From the NCBI GenBank assembly GCA_938036545.1, contig CALHQJ010000057.1, positions 1 through 18,417 on the forward strand: DNA of 18,417 nt. The letters are read 5' to 3'. A program made the position numbers and the translations under genes. Shown one piece after another: positions 6,801 to 14,719 of the stretch (positions are counted from its first letter, which is position 1; each line of letters opens with the position of its first letter). This stretch comes from an uncultured Clostridium sp. GTDB taxonomy: Bacteria; Bacillota; Clostridia; Lachnospirales; Lachnospiraceae. The notes below the pieces were generated by a model. The model saw nothing but the letters and a program-made list of their open reading frames with translations, ran no database searches and was not told the origin of the DNA.

Positions 6801-8369
6801 GTTAATCCCCGTCAGCTTTTCAATCTCAAAGGGAATGGGAATCTGGGGATTTACAAAAGTGCTGAACCGATCCACAATCTTCCCATCCCGTACCTTTACG
6901 GCTCCGATTTCAATAATCCGGTCTTTTGATGGTGAAAAGCCGGTAGTCTCAATATCAAATACCACGTAATCATCAGAAAAACTCTGGCCTTTTGAGTTTT
7001 CTACCAGCTGCTTTAAATCGTCTACCAGATACCCCTCTACCCCATATAGAATCTTAAAGGTATCCCCCTTATCCAGAGCATGGTTGGCGTCTGGGAAAGA
7101 CTGGACGCAGCCGTGATCCGTAACCGCTATGGCAGGCATTCCCCATTTTTTTGCCCGTTTAATGATGTCTTTTACTTCGGACACTCCGTCCATATCGCTC
7201 ATTTTGGTGTGGCAGTGAAGCTCGACCCGTTTTTCCAGGCTGTTGTCCATTCTCTTAGAAGTAAAATCCTCACATTTTTTAATGCCCGTAACCGATCCAA
7301 GAGTCAGTTCTCCGTCAAATTTATCAATGGTAGTAACGCCCCTGATTTTAATAAAGGCTCCCATGGAAACGGCGTTGTTTAAATCCTCCAGCATTTCTTC
7401 CCTGGCAAACATCTTAACCGTAATGCTGTCCGTAAAATCCGTAATATCAAAGATGATAATGGTCTTTCCGCTGCGAAGCTCCCTGGAATCCTTAGCGATA
7501 ATTTTTCCGCGAAGGACAACCTCTCCGATTTCTCCGTCAATCTTTTCAATTTCCGTAAAGTCGTCTTCAAAGTCTCTGCCAAACAGCACATCAGGATTAT
7601 CAGAACGTCTGGGGGTATATTTTTTCTCTCCTTCTGATTTGCCGGAAAAAGCCGTTTTTTTCAGAGTCCGTTCTCCACCCTTTCCCTGTTTTAAAGCCGG
7701 TTTTTCATCAGACTGCAAGCTGTCTTTTTTTCCGGCAGCCGGAGTTTTCTGAACTGGAACAGCTTCATCAAACGGGGCTTCATCTTCTTTGATCCGCTCT
7801 CTTACCATCTGGCGGCATTCTTCCTCCAGCCGTTCTTCCAGCTGCTTTCGTACTTTACTTTCTGCAGCCGGCACATACTGGTAACGTACTTCAACCGGAA
7901 GGCCGCATCGTTCCAGAAAAATTTTTTCCAGAATTCTCTTTAATTCTCCGGCCTTTTCCTTGGAAACCATATTGTCTTCAACCGTCATCTCCATCAAATC
8001 CGGTTCCGGAAAGGAGATTTCGGATTTTCGGAACATAGTATACTCAATGATACTGTAATTTTTCAGTTCCATCAGCAGGCTGTCTTTATAAACCCTCAGC
8101 AGTTTTTCCGGCGTATACTGACCAGACAGATGGTACTTTTCCATAATTTTTATATTCAGCTCTTTATCTGGAAAAAGCTGATCTTTAATTCCCTTTTCCA
8201 ACGCATAAATATTGCCTTTGTGAATCAGTCTGGGGCTTTCCAGATAAATACGAAGAGAGCTTCTGTCCCTGGTAGAGGTGACTTTTTCCACCTGTACCAG
8301 ATTTAAAAGCTCTTTCAACTGAGGGGCAATATTTAATTGCGGAAATACGTCAAAAAACGGTTTCGCCAT
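3894..8369 (-). CDS. polC: DNA polymerase III alpha subunit, PolC type
   Basis: The replicative DNA polymerase of low-GC Gram-positives, with built-in 3'-5' exonuclease; 1491 aa, slightly longer than the B. subtilis form. In order: N-terminal domain and a basic, low-complexity linker (about 200-260), OB-fold (about 280-365), PHP domain start (HCHTKMSD, 385 on; TDHG 417 on), DEDDh exonuclease inserted in the PHP (D472, E474 in DIETTG, D557, H610, D615), PHP continuation, palm/fingers with a Zn site (C958, C961, C987, C990), catalytic PDIDL (D1016, D1018) and D1141, a helix-hairpin-helix near 1430, and a C-terminal clamp-binding motif QLSLF (1485-1489). The start overlaps the end of ispG by 20 nt, pointing to translational coupling. 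It is the last clearly intact gene of the housekeeping operon. Confidence 0.98.
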   Translation of the reverse strand: MAKPFFDVFPQLNIAPQLKELLNLVQVEKVTSTRDRSSLRIYLESPRLIHKGNIYALEKGIKDQLFPDKELNIKIMEKYHLSGQYTPEKLLRVYKDSLLMELKNYSIIEYTMFRKSEISFPEPDLMEMTVEDNMVSKEKAGELKRILEKIFLERCGLPVEVRYQYVPAAESKVRKQLEERLEEECRQMVRERIKEDEAPFDEAVPVQKTPAAGKKDSLQSDEKPALKQGKGGERTLKKTAFSGKSEGEKKYTPRRSDNPDVLFGRDFEDDFTEIEKIDGEIGEVVLRGKIIAKDSRELRSGKTIIIFDITDFTDSITVKMFAREEMLEDLNNAVSMGAFIKIRGVTTIDKFDGELTLGSVTGIKKCEDFTSKRMDNSLEKRVELHCHTKMSDMDGVSEVKDIIKRAKKWGMPAIAVTDHGCVQSFPDANHALDKGDTFKILYGVEGYLVDDLKQLVENSKGQSFSDDYVVFDIETTGFSPSKDRIIEIGAVKVRDGKIVDRFSTFVNPQIPIPFEIEKLTGINDAMVLEASDIGTVLPEFLDFCGNASLVAHNASFDVNFITQNAKRLGISIAPTILDTVTLARQLMPNLGRYKLDTVAKALGISLENHHRAVDDAGATAEIFVAFVGMLRKMGIENLDQLNDMNQVTVEAIRKLPTYHIIILAKNDIGRINLYKLVSMSHLTYFARRPRIPKSQLAKYREGLIIGSACEAGELYQALLREVSETDIAKIADFYDYLEVQPLGNNSFMLRDEKSTVKTREDLINLNKRIIDLGERYGKPVCATCDVHFLDPQDEVYRRIIMAGQGFKDCDEQAPLYLRTTEEMLKEFDYLDPNKAEEIVITNTRKIADMCEPIAPVRPDKCPPVIPNSDETLRKICYDRAHEIYGDDLPSIVVERLERELNSIISNGFAVMYIIAQKLVWKSNEDGYLVGSRGSVGSSLVATMAGITEVNPLSPHYYCPNCHYSDFTSEDVKKFGGMAGCDMPDKDCPVCGKPLKKEGFDIPFETFLGFKGDKEPDIDLNFSGEYQSKAHDYTEVIFGKGQTFRAGTIGTLADKTAYGYVKKYYEERGTRKRNCEINRIVQGCVGVRRTTGQHPGGIIVLPLGEEINSFTPVQHPANDMTTMTVTTHFDYHSIDHNLLKLDILGHDDPTMIRMLQDLTGLDPVKDIPLDSKEVMSLFQNTSALKITPEDIGGCKLGALGIPEFGTDFAMQMLIDAQPKYFSDLVRISGLSHGTDVWLGNAQTLIQEGKATIQTAICTRDDIMIYLIQRGMEEGLSFTIMESVRKGKGLKPEWEEEMTKHGVPDWYIWSCKKIKYMFPKAHAAAYVMMAWRIAYCKVFYPLAYYAAFFSIRASGFSYELMCQGREKLEAHLADYKRRSDTLSKKEQDTLRDMRIVQEMYARGFEFTPIDIYSAKARHFQIVDGKLMPSLSSIDGLGEKAAEGIVDAAKDGKFLSKEDFRNRSKVSKTVCDLMSELHILGDLPENNQLSLFDL

Positions 8370-9435
8370 TCTTTTTTCCTTCCCTAAGAGCCAACAGCTC
8401 TGTACGCAGGGCTTCTAACAGTTCACCTTCCGGAAGCTTTCTGATGATTTCTCCCTTTTTCATCAGCAGGCCTTCCCCAACTCCCCCTGCAATGCCAAGA
8501 TCTGCTTCCCTGGCCTCTCCAGGTCCATTTACTACGCAGCCCATTACCGCTACCTTCACATCTAAATCATCAAATTCTGTAACCATGGTTTCAACACGGT
8601 TTGCCAGTCCGATTAAATCAATTCGAGTGCGTCCGCAGGTAGGGCAGGATACAACTTCAATGCCACCTTTTCTGAGTCCCAGGGTTCTTAAAATCAGCTT
8701 GGCGCTCTTAATCTCTTCTACCGGATCGCCGGTTAACGAAACTCGGATGGTATCGCCGATTCCCTGATTTAAAATAATTCCCAATCCCACAGAGGATTTA
8801 ATATTGCCGGAGGTTAAGGTTCCGGCCTCGGTAATGCCTACATGAAGAGGGTAATCCGTCTGTTCTGCAATCAGCTCATGGGCTTTTACGCACATCATCA
8901 CATCGGAAGACTTAATGCTGATAACCAGATTTTCATATCCCATTTCTTCAACCATGCGAACCTTATCCAAAGCGCTTTCCACAATTCCCTCTGCCGTTAC
9001 GCCGCCGTATTTTTCAATCAGCGGTTTTTCCAGAGAACCGCTGTTTACGCCTATGCGGATGGGAACGTTATACTCCTTCGCCTTCTCTACTACAGCCAGA
9101 ACCCGTTCTTTTGCCCCTATGTTTCCTGGGTTAATCCGAATCTTATCGGCTCCGTTTTCAATAGCTGCAATGGCCAGACGATAGTCAAAATGAATGTCTG
9201 CTACCAGAGGAATGTGAATATTTTTCTTAATTTCCTTAATGGCCAGAGCGTCTTCCATGGTCGGGGCTGCCACTCGGATAATCTCGCAGCCTGCCTGTTC
9301 CAGCCGTAGGATCTGCTGGATGGTTGCTTTGGTATCCGCTGTTTTGGTATTGCACATGGACTGTATTAAAATAGGGTTTCCACCGCCGATTACACGGTCT
9401 CCAATCTTGATTTCTCTTGTATGCTCTCGAAACAT
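8350..9435 (-). CDS. ispG: 4-hydroxy-3-methylbut-2-enyl diphosphate synthase (GcpE)
   Basis: Converts MEcPP to HMBPP in the penultimate step of the MEP isoprenoid pathway, using a [4Fe-4S] cluster. The 361-aa protein has a TIM-barrel N-terminal part (RVAAPT, VADIHFDY, KIRINPGN, RIGVNSGS, VGITEAGT) and a C-terminal cluster domain with CPTC (C264, C267), C300 in MGCVVNGPGEA, and E307, matching the three-Cys, one-Glu ligand set of IspG. I start at the ATG at 9435, which has GGGAG 6 nt upstream and the usual N-terminus MFREHTREIKIG. A longer TTG start at 9459 lacks support. It lies 36 nt after rseP and supplies precursors used by uppS in the same operon. Confidence 0.96.
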   Translation of the reverse strand: MFREHTREIKIGDRVIGGGNPILIQSMCNTKTADTKATIQQILRLEQAGCEIIRVAAPTMEDALAIKEIKKNIHIPLVADIHFDYRLAIAAIENGADKIRINPGNIGAKERVLAVVEKAKEYNVPIRIGVNSGSLEKPLIEKYGGVTAEGIVESALDKVRMVEEMGYENLVISIKSSDVMMCVKAHELIAEQTDYPLHVGITEAGTLTSGNIKSSVGLGIILNQGIGDTIRVSLTGDPVEEIKSAKLILRTLGLRKGGIEVVSCPTCGRTRIDLIGLANRVETMVTEFDDLDVKVAVMGCVVNGPGEAREADLGIAGGVGEGLLMKKGEIIRKLPEGELLEALRTELLALREGKKNGETVF

Positions 9436-9471
9436 GCTTTTCTCCCGCCTTTTCTCCAAACCTGATCTTCA

Positions 9472-10566
9472 TCAGGTAAACATCAAACTTTTAATATCCT
9501 GGAATAAAATAAAAATCATCAATACCATCAGGACTGCCATGCCTGCCGCATGAACCCTTCCCTCTTTTTCCGGATCAATGGGTTTTCCCCGCAGGGCTTC
9601 TATTATCAGAAAGAACAACCGTCCTCCATCTAAAGCCGGAACGGGCAGCAGGTTCATTACCCCTAAATTGGCGCTTAACATAATGCTTAAATTCAGCAGA
9701 TTTAAGATTACGGTTTCTATGCCGTACTGTCTGGCCTGGCCTACGGTTTCGCTGACTACGGACACGATTTTTACCGGTCCGGAGATGTCTCCTGCCTTGA
9801 TTTTTCCCCGAAATAACATTCCCAGGCTTTGAACCGAAGCTGAAATCTGATATTTTACCTCGTATGCCGCATATTTTAAAGTTTCACCTATATTTTTTGT
9901 CGGAACATATCCAGGAAACATGCATCCCATCAGGTAACTGCCGGACTCTTCCGAATATACAGGAGTCACCTGTCTGCTGTAAATCTGCAGGCTCTCTCCT
10001 TCTCCTCTCTCCCACTCCAGTACATAGGTTTTTCCAGGATTGACGGTCTGGTAGAGGAAAATGTCCCGGTAATCGCTTACTTTTTTACCGGCAATTTTAG
10101 TAATCACGTCCCCCTTTTGCAGACCGGCCTCATAGGCAGGGCTTCCCTGTTCCACATCCTGAACAACCGGCGGCATATATCCTGCCTGGGATACGACAAA
10201 GCATGCACAGGCAAGAGCCAGTAAAAAATTAGCTACAGGACCTGCGATTACTACGGAAATCCTGGCCCAAACCGATTTATCTGTAAAACCTCTTCCAGCC
10301 AGTTCTTCTCTGGAAACTCCTTCTGGAAGGATTCCGGCATCGTCTGCACTGTCAAACTCATTTAACATCAGGCAGGAGCCGCCAAAGGGCAGTGCCTTTA
10401 GCGAATACCTGGTTTCCCCTTTTATAAAGCTAATCAGTCTCGGCCCCATGCCGATTGAAAATTCCACTACGTAGATTCCATTTAATTTTGCCAAGATAAA
10501 ATGCCCGAACTCGTGGATTAATATAATCAGTCCGAACATGACGATTGCTGCAAAAATATTCAGCAA
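9472..10566 (-). CDS. rseP: Site-2 intramembrane zinc metalloprotease (RseP family)
   Basis: A membrane protease that cleaves substrates within the bilayer, in Firmicutes typically anti-sigma factors and remnant signal peptides. The 364 aa show the zinc motif HEFGH (18-22) in the first membrane helix, a second hydrophobic segment near 103-127, a PDZ domain (about 134-200, GSPAYEAGLQKGDVI) and the LDG motif (312-314) in NLLPVPALDGGR, then a final membrane helix. The start is a TTG placed one nucleotide after the dxr stop codon, with AGGTGG upstream. The next ATG (residue 10) would cut into the first membrane segment close to the zinc motif. The dxr-rseP-ispG order is typical of Clostridia. The substrate is unknown. 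Confidence 0.94.
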   Translation of the reverse strand: MLNIFAAIVMFGLIILIHEFGHFILAKLNGIYVVEFSIGMGPRLISFIKGETRYSLKALPFGGSCLMLNEFDSADDAGILPEGVSREELAGRGFTDKSVWARISVVIAGPVANFLLALACACFVVSQAGYMPPVVQDVEQGSPAYEAGLQKGDVITKIAGKKVSDYRDIFLYQTVNPGKTYVLEWERGEGESLQIYSRQVTPVYSEESGSYLMGCMFPGYVPTKNIGETLKYAAYEVKYQISASVQSLGMLFRGKIKAGDISGPVKIVSVVSETVGQARQYGIETVILNLLNLSIMLSANLGVMNLLPVPALDGGRLFFLIIEALRGKPIDPEKEGRVHAAGMAVLMVLMIFILFQDIKSLMFT

Positions 10567-10567
10567 T

Positions 10568-11710
10568 TTACCACCTGCTTTCTATATAGTCATAAGCTTC
10601 CTTTTCACTGTCTAAAATTTCTTCTACGGTAGGATGTTGGATGACTTTGTGATGGTCCATGGCCCCTTCAATCATATCTGTAATGGTCAGATAGGAAATC
10701 TGTTTGTCTAAAAATCTGGCTACTGCCAGTTCATTGGCCGCATTAAAGACCGTAGGCATGGAACCGCCTGTACGTCCGGCCTGGTATGCCAATTTCAATC
10801 CTCTGAAATTATCCAGATCCGGAGTTTCAAAAGTAATCTGGGACAGCTGTGTAAAATCCAGTCTTTCGCCTGGCAAAAATCTCCGTTCCGGATAATAAAG
10901 GGCATATTGGATAGGAAGTTTCATATCCGGAGTTCCAAGCTGGGCCATCACTGCCCCGTCTTCAAACTCTACCATAGAGTGAATAATGCTCTGAGGCTGA
11001 ATCACAACCTGTACCTGATCCATGGAAACTCCAAAGAGCCATTTTGCCTCCATGACTTCCAGCCCCTTATTGACCATTGTGGAAGAATCAATGGTAATTT
11101 TTCTTCCCATGGCCCAGTTGGGATGCTTTAAAGCGTCCTCCACCTGGACCTTTGCCATCTGCTCTCTGGTCCACCCTCTAAATGGGCCGCCGGAAGCTGT
11201 CAGCAGAATTTTGTGAATGGAATTTCCTGTTTCTCCGTTTAAGCACTGAAAAATTGCCGCATGCTCACTGTCAACCGGAAGAAGGCGGACTCCCTTTTTC
11301 TCTGCCAGAGGCATAATAATATGGCCTGCTGTTACCAAAGTCTCTTTATTGGCTAAGGCAATATCTTTCCCCGCTTCCATAGCCGCTATGGTAGGACGGA
11401 TTCCAATCATGCCCACTACTGCCGTCACAACGATTTCAGCCGAAGTTGCCGTTGCCGCTTCTATGAGGCCGTCCATGCCGGAAACTACTTTTACCGTCAA
11501 ATCTCTTACCCGAATTTTTAAATCTTCTGCCTTTTTTTCATCAAATACGCAGACAATCTCCGGAGAAAATTCTCTTATCTGAGCTTCCAAAGTCTCAATA
11601 TTGCTGCCTGCAGCCAAAGCTGTCACCTGAATATCCCTGTTGTTTCTCACTACCTCCAGGGTCTGGGTTCCAATTGAGCCAGTTGAACCTAATATTGCCA
11701 GTTTCTTCAT
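10568..11710 (-). CDS. dxr: 1-deoxy-D-xylulose 5-phosphate reductoisomerase
   Basis: Makes MEP from DXP with NADPH, the first committed step of the MEP pathway. The 380-aa length is typical. The NADPH-binding GSTGSIG lies at 8-14 and LANKET at 119-124. The divalent metal ligands appear as D147 and E149 (in VDSEH) and E218 (in NKGLE), and the flexible catalytic region SGGPFRGW spans 173-180. The ATG has AGGAG 6 nt upstream. It sits 26 nt after cdsA and runs directly into rseP (one nucleotide between stop and start), which suggests coupled translation. Together with ispG it provides isoprenoid precursors for UppS. Confidence 0.97.
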   Translation of the reverse strand: MKKLAILGSTGSIGTQTLEVVRNNRDIQVTALAAGSNIETLEAQIREFSPEIVCVFDEKKAEDLKIRVRDLTVKVVSGMDGLIEAATATSAEIVVTAVVGMIGIRPTIAAMEAGKDIALANKETLVTAGHIIMPLAEKKGVRLLPVDSEHAAIFQCLNGETGNSIHKILLTASGGPFRGWTREQMAKVQVEDALKHPNWAMGRKITIDSSTMVNKGLEVMEAKWLFGVSMDQVQVVIQPQSIIHSMVEFEDGAVMAQLGTPDMKLPIQYALYYPERRFLPGERLDFTQLSQITFETPDLDNFRGLKLAYQAGRTGGSMPTVFNAANELAVARFLDKQISYLTITDMIEGAMDHHKVIQHPTVEEILDSEKEAYDYIESRW

Positions 11711-11736
11711 AATAATCTCCTATCTGCTCTGTATTT

Positions 11737-12546
11737 TTAAAACAGCTTATCTACCAGGGATACTGCAAAGAAAATTGCCGGCGCTGTAAAAATCATACTG
11801 TCAAACCGGTCTAAAATTCCTCCGTGTCCGGGAATCAGATGGCCGTAATCTTTAATATCGTGGTTTCTTTTAATAGCAGACGCAGCCAAATCCCCAATTT
11901 GGGAAATTACTGCCGCAATTCCACAGGCCAGCGCACAGGCAGCCTGGGGATTTACCAGATTCAACATATTGTCCTTAAAGATTCCCGCATATAAAAATCC
12001 CAGCAGGGCGGCTCCTGCCACTCCCCCCACTGCTCCTTCAATGGATTTTTTCGGGCTCAGCACTGGGGCCAGGCGATGCTTTCCAAATAACATTCCCACA
12101 CAGTAGGCGCAGGTATCGCAGCCCCAGGAGCTTAAGAAAATCAACCACACAATGTAATTTCCATCAGGCATCTGTCTGGTTAAATAAAGGTAAGACAGCA
12201 TAACCGGCACATAAAGCAGGCCGAATACAGCCCCTGTCACTTCCTCTGTCTTATATTTTGGGAAGGTCACAACATAAATCGTCATGCACACCATAAGAAA
12301 TCCTATGAATACCATCATCAGATAGCTGGTATTGGAAATCCACAAAAGCCCAAAATATCCTGCTGCCGCCAGATACCCTGCTGCTGCCATCGGACTTTTT
12401 TCAATATGAAGAGCCCGATATAATTCAAACAGCCCGATTAGGGAAATCACTTCCGTGACAGCTAGCAGCAGACTGCCGCCGGTTCCCACAAAAACCAAGG
12501 ACAGGATAACCAGAACAATTCCGCTGATTAGACGTGTTCCAAACAT
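11737..12546 (-). CDS. cdsA: Phosphatidate cytidylyltransferase (CDP-diglyceride synthase)
   Basis: An integral membrane enzyme that forms CDP-diacylglycerol from CTP and phosphatidic acid, the branch point of phospholipid synthesis. The 269 aa contain multiple hydrophobic segments (at about 7-40, 55-95, 105-120, 130-155, 170-190, 200-220 and the C-terminus). SPKKSIEG (164-171) and the family signature from S223 to D249 (S-x-I-K-R-N..., then KD, HGG, DRFD) are complete. The ATG has AAGGAG 5 nt upstream and lies 20 nt after uppS. The uppS-cdsA pairing is widely conserved in bacteria. Confidence 0.96.
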   Translation of the reverse strand: MFGTRLISGIVLVILSLVFVGTGGSLLLAVTEVISLIGLFELYRALHIEKSPMAAAGYLAAAGYFGLLWISNTSYLMMVFIGFLMVCMTIYVVTFPKYKTEEVTGAVFGLLYVPVMLSYLYLTRQMPDGNYIVWLIFLSSWGCDTCAYCVGMLFGKHRLAPVLSPKKSIEGAVGGVAGAALLGFLYAGIFKDNMLNLVNPQAACALACGIAAVISQIGDLAASAIKRNHDIKDYGHLIPGHGGILDRFDSMIFTAPAIFFAVSLVDKLF

Positions 12547-12566
12547 ATAAACTCCTTTCCGCCCCC

Positions 12567-13292
12567 TTAGCGGCCGCCAAACCGGCGTTCCCTTTTATTA
12601 TACGCACCAATGGCTTTTTCAAATTCTTCCTGATTGAAATCCGGCCATAAACAGTCTGTCACATAAATTTCTGTATATGCGCACTGCCACAGCAGATAAT
12701 TGGACAGGCGGATCTCTCCGCTGGTCCGGATCAGCAAATCCGGATCCGGCATTCCTGCCGTATCTAAATATGACGCAACTACAGTTTCCGTAATCTCCTC
12801 CGGCTTTACTTTTCCTGCCACGCAGTCCTCTGCCAGCTTTCTGGACGCTCTGGTAATCTCGTCCCTGCCTCCATAATTGACTGCAATCACAAAGGTAAGG
12901 CCTGTATTTTCTTTTGTTTCATCTTCCAGACGGTTGATTCCATCAATAATGTCCTGATCAAAACGGCTTCTCTCTCCAATCATCTTAACCCGAACGTTAT
13001 TGGCTTTTGCGATTTTTAGCAGACGCACCATATAATAACGGAACAGCTGCATCAACGCCCCAACTTCTTCACTGGAACGCTTCCAGTTTTCTGTAGAAAA
13101 ACCGTATACGGTAAGGTACCGAACTCCCATCCTTGCAGCCAGCTCCACCGTCTTTTCTACTGTCCTGCATCCCTCTTTATGACCCATGGCCCTGGGAAGG
13201 CCCCGCTTCTTGGCCCAACGGCCGTTTCCGTCTAAAATAATGGCCACATGAGCCGGAATTACCATATTTTCCATTGTTCCTGCTTCTGGCAT
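12567..13292 (-). CDS. uppS: Undecaprenyl diphosphate synthase (cis-prenyl transferase)
   Basis: Adds isopentenyl units to farnesyl diphosphate to make the C55 carrier lipid for peptidoglycan and other wall polymers. The 241 aa show the catalytic MDGNGRWA-type motif (LDGNGRWA, D21), GHKEG, YGFSTENW, NYGGR (139-143) and the C-terminal RTSGE-RLSNYLLWQ block that binds IPP and Mg. I start at the ATG at 13292 because AAGGAGG lies 8 nt upstream and the length then fits the family. A frame extension to 13403 would run through the terminator hairpin and has no ribosome binding site. It follows frr after a gap holding two hairpins, so its expression depends on readthrough or an unseen promoter. Confidence 0.96.
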   Translation of the reverse strand: MPEAGTMENMVIPAHVAIILDGNGRWAKKRGLPRAMGHKEGCRTVEKTVELAARMGVRYLTVYGFSTENWKRSSEEVGALMQLFRYYMVRLLKIAKANNVRVKMIGERSRFDQDIIDGINRLEDETKENTGLTFVIAVNYGGRDEITRASRKLAEDCVAGKVKPEEITETVVASYLDTAGMPDPDLLIRTSGEIRLSNYLLWQCAYTEIYVTDCLWPDFNQEEFEKAIGAYNKRERRFGGR

Positions 13293-13330
13293 GGCTATGT
13301 CCTCCTTATTTTTATTTCGACAGATACCGT

Positions 13331-13353
13331 AAAACCTGCTTCTGGCAGCTTTT
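13331..13353 (-). promoter_or_regulatory. Second, imperfect hairpin upstream of uppS
   Basis: AAAACCTGC and GCAGCTTTT can pair as a 9-bp stem with one mismatch around a 5-nt loop. On the minus strand it ends in TTTTACGG, a weak terminator-like form, between the frr terminator and the uppS ribosome binding site. It could be part of an attenuation or processing structure. I found no convincing -35/-10 pair in 13293-13370. Confidence 0.3.
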
Positions 13354-13370
13354 GGGGATACCTGACAAAG

Positions 13371-13416
13371 AAAAGGGCTGCCGCTGAAATCGTCTTTCTT
13401 CATTTTGCGGCAGCCC
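13371..13416 (-). terminator. Hairpin terminator after frr
   Basis: A perfect 10-bp GC-rich stem (GGGCTGCCGC / GCGGCAGCCC) with a 22-nt loop, followed on the minus strand by TTTTCTTT. It begins 9 nt after the frr stop codon. The stem is strong but the loop is long and the T tract is interrupted, so partial termination within the operon is likely. Confidence 0.72.
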
Positions 13417-13425
13417 CATAACAGA

Positions 13426-13974
13426 TTATACGGTCATAATCTCTTTTGTCTTCACTTCAACAGCTTTATCAATCTTCTCTACCATTTTATCAGTCAGCTT
13501 CTGAATTTTATGTTCTAAATCCTGCTGTTCATCCTCGGAAATGTCTCCTGCCTTTTCTGCCTTCTTAAATGCTTCATTGGCATCTCGGCGGATATTACGC
13601 AAAGCAATCTTGGCATTGTCACCCTTTTTCTTAACGTCCTTTGCCAGATCCTTTCTGCGCTCTTCCGTAAGCTCTGGAAAAATCAAACGGATTACACTGC
13701 CGTCATTGGTAGGATTAATTCCCAGCTCAGAAGTCTGGATAGCTTTTTCAATCGGCTTAATCAAGCTTTTCTCCCATGGCTGGATAACCAGCATACGGGG
13801 TTCTGGAACTGAAACATTGCCTACCTGCTGTAAAGGGGTAGGAGTTCCGTAATAATCCACGCGGATTTTATCTAACACATGCGGATTGGCACGGCCTGCG
13901 CGGATCGTTCCAAATTCATTGGTTAAGGAATCTAAGGTCTTGTTCATCTTCTCTTCGTATATTTTGATTTCCAT
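13426..13974 (-). CDS. frr: Ribosome recycling factor
   Basis: Splits post-termination ribosomes together with EF-G. The 182 aa are close to the usual 185. The N-terminal part LTNEFGTIRAGRANPHVLDKI and the block YYGTPTPLQQVGNVSVPEPRMLVIQPW are typical, as are the hinge and the long C-terminal helix NIRRDANEAFKKAEK with KLTDKMVEKIDK. The ATG has AGGAGG 5 nt upstream and lies 13 nt after pyrH. The pyrH-frr pair is conserved across most bacteria. A hairpin terminator follows directly. Confidence 0.98.
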   Translation of the reverse strand: MEIKIYEEKMNKTLDSLTNEFGTIRAGRANPHVLDKIRVDYYGTPTPLQQVGNVSVPEPRMLVIQPWEKSLIKPIEKAIQTSELGINPTNDGSVIRLIFPELTEERRKDLAKDVKKKGDNAKIALRNIRRDANEAFKKAEKAGDISEDEQQDLEHKIQKLTDKMVEKIDKAVEVKTKEIMTV

Positions 13975-13987
13975 CGTTACCTCCTGA

Positions 13988-14689
13988 TTATGCGGTCACA
14001 ATCGTACCATTTATTTTTCCCTGCATGGCCAGGGCAATGCCGTCTTTTTCATTGAGACTGAACACAGCCATGGGCATCTTGTGCTCCATACACATAATGG
14101 ATGCAGTCAGATCTACTACTGCCAGCTTCTTATCAATCACTTCCTGAATGGAGATGGTATCGTATTTTTTAGCGTCCGGATTTACCTTTGGATCGCTGTC
14201 ATAAACGCCGTCAATGGCCTTTGCAAGCAGAATGCAGTCGGCCTCCATCTCAATGGCTCGAAGGGCGATTCCCGTATCGGTAGAAAAATAGGGATGGCCG
14301 GTACCGCCGGCAAAAAATACTACCATGCCTCTGTCAAAATATTTATTGGCTCTGTCCTTGGAGAACAGCTTGGTCATGGAGCCACATTCAAATGGGGTTA
14401 AAATCTGGGTTTTCATCCCTGCATTGCGGAAAATCTCAGAAACATAAATACAGTTCATCACAGTAGCCAGCATACCAATCTGATCTGCCTTGGTTCTGTC
14501 TATGGCTTCACTGGTACGGCCTCTCCAGAAATTACCGCCTCCAATGACGATTCCCACCTGCACTCCCGCATCTACGGAAAGCTTTACCTGTCTGGCAACT
14601 TCCTTTACCGTATCTTCATCAAAACCTGTCTTTTTCGGACCAGCTAACGCCTCGCCGCTTAACTTTAACAATACGCGTCTTGTCTTCAT
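13988..14689 (-). CDS. pyrH: Uridylate kinase (UMP kinase)
   Basis: Phosphorylates UMP to UDP with ATP; it is the amino-acid-kinase-fold enzyme of bacterial pyrimidine synthesis, usually regulated by UTP and GTP. The 233 aa carry KLSGEAL (9-15), the nucleotide/UMP loop GGGNFWRG (50-57), TGHPYFSTDTG (130-140) and the ATP-site segment AKAIDGVYDSDP (156-167). I start at the ATG at 14689, giving the usual MKTRRVLLKLSGEA start, with AGGAG 10 nt upstream. The frame opens further, to a GTG at 14731, but that codon lies inside a palindrome without a ribosome binding site. It is the first gene of its operon, directly behind a promoter. The common upstream partners rpsB and tsf are absent here. Confidence 0.96.
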   Translation of the reverse strand: MKTRRVLLKLSGEALAGPKKTGFDEDTVKEVARQVKLSVDAGVQVGIVIGGGNFWRGRTSEAIDRTKADQIGMLATVMNCIYVSEIFRNAGMKTQILTPFECGSMTKLFSKDRANKYFDRGMVVFFAGGTGHPYFSTDTGIALRAIEMEADCILLAKAIDGVYDSDPKVNPDAKKYDTISIQEVIDKKLAVVDLTASIMCMEHKMPMAVFSLNEKDGIALAMQGKINGTIVTA

Positions 14690-14719
14690 CAGAATCAATC
14701 TCCTATTGTATAATCTTCC

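Noticed and set aside
9436..9459. ispG start at a TTG at 9459
   Set aside because: The ATG at 9435 has a well-spaced GGGAG and begins with the usual IspG N-terminal sequence.
13293..13370. Promoter for uppS in the frr-uppS gap
   Set aside because: TTGTCA-like and TAAAAA-like hexamers occur but never as a pair with acceptable spacing.
13293..13403. Longer uppS reading frame starting at an ATG at 13403 (37 extra residues)
   Set aside because: That ATG lies in the loop of the frr terminator with no ribosome binding site, while the ATG at 13292 has AAGGAGG at 8 nt and gives the normal family N-terminus and length.
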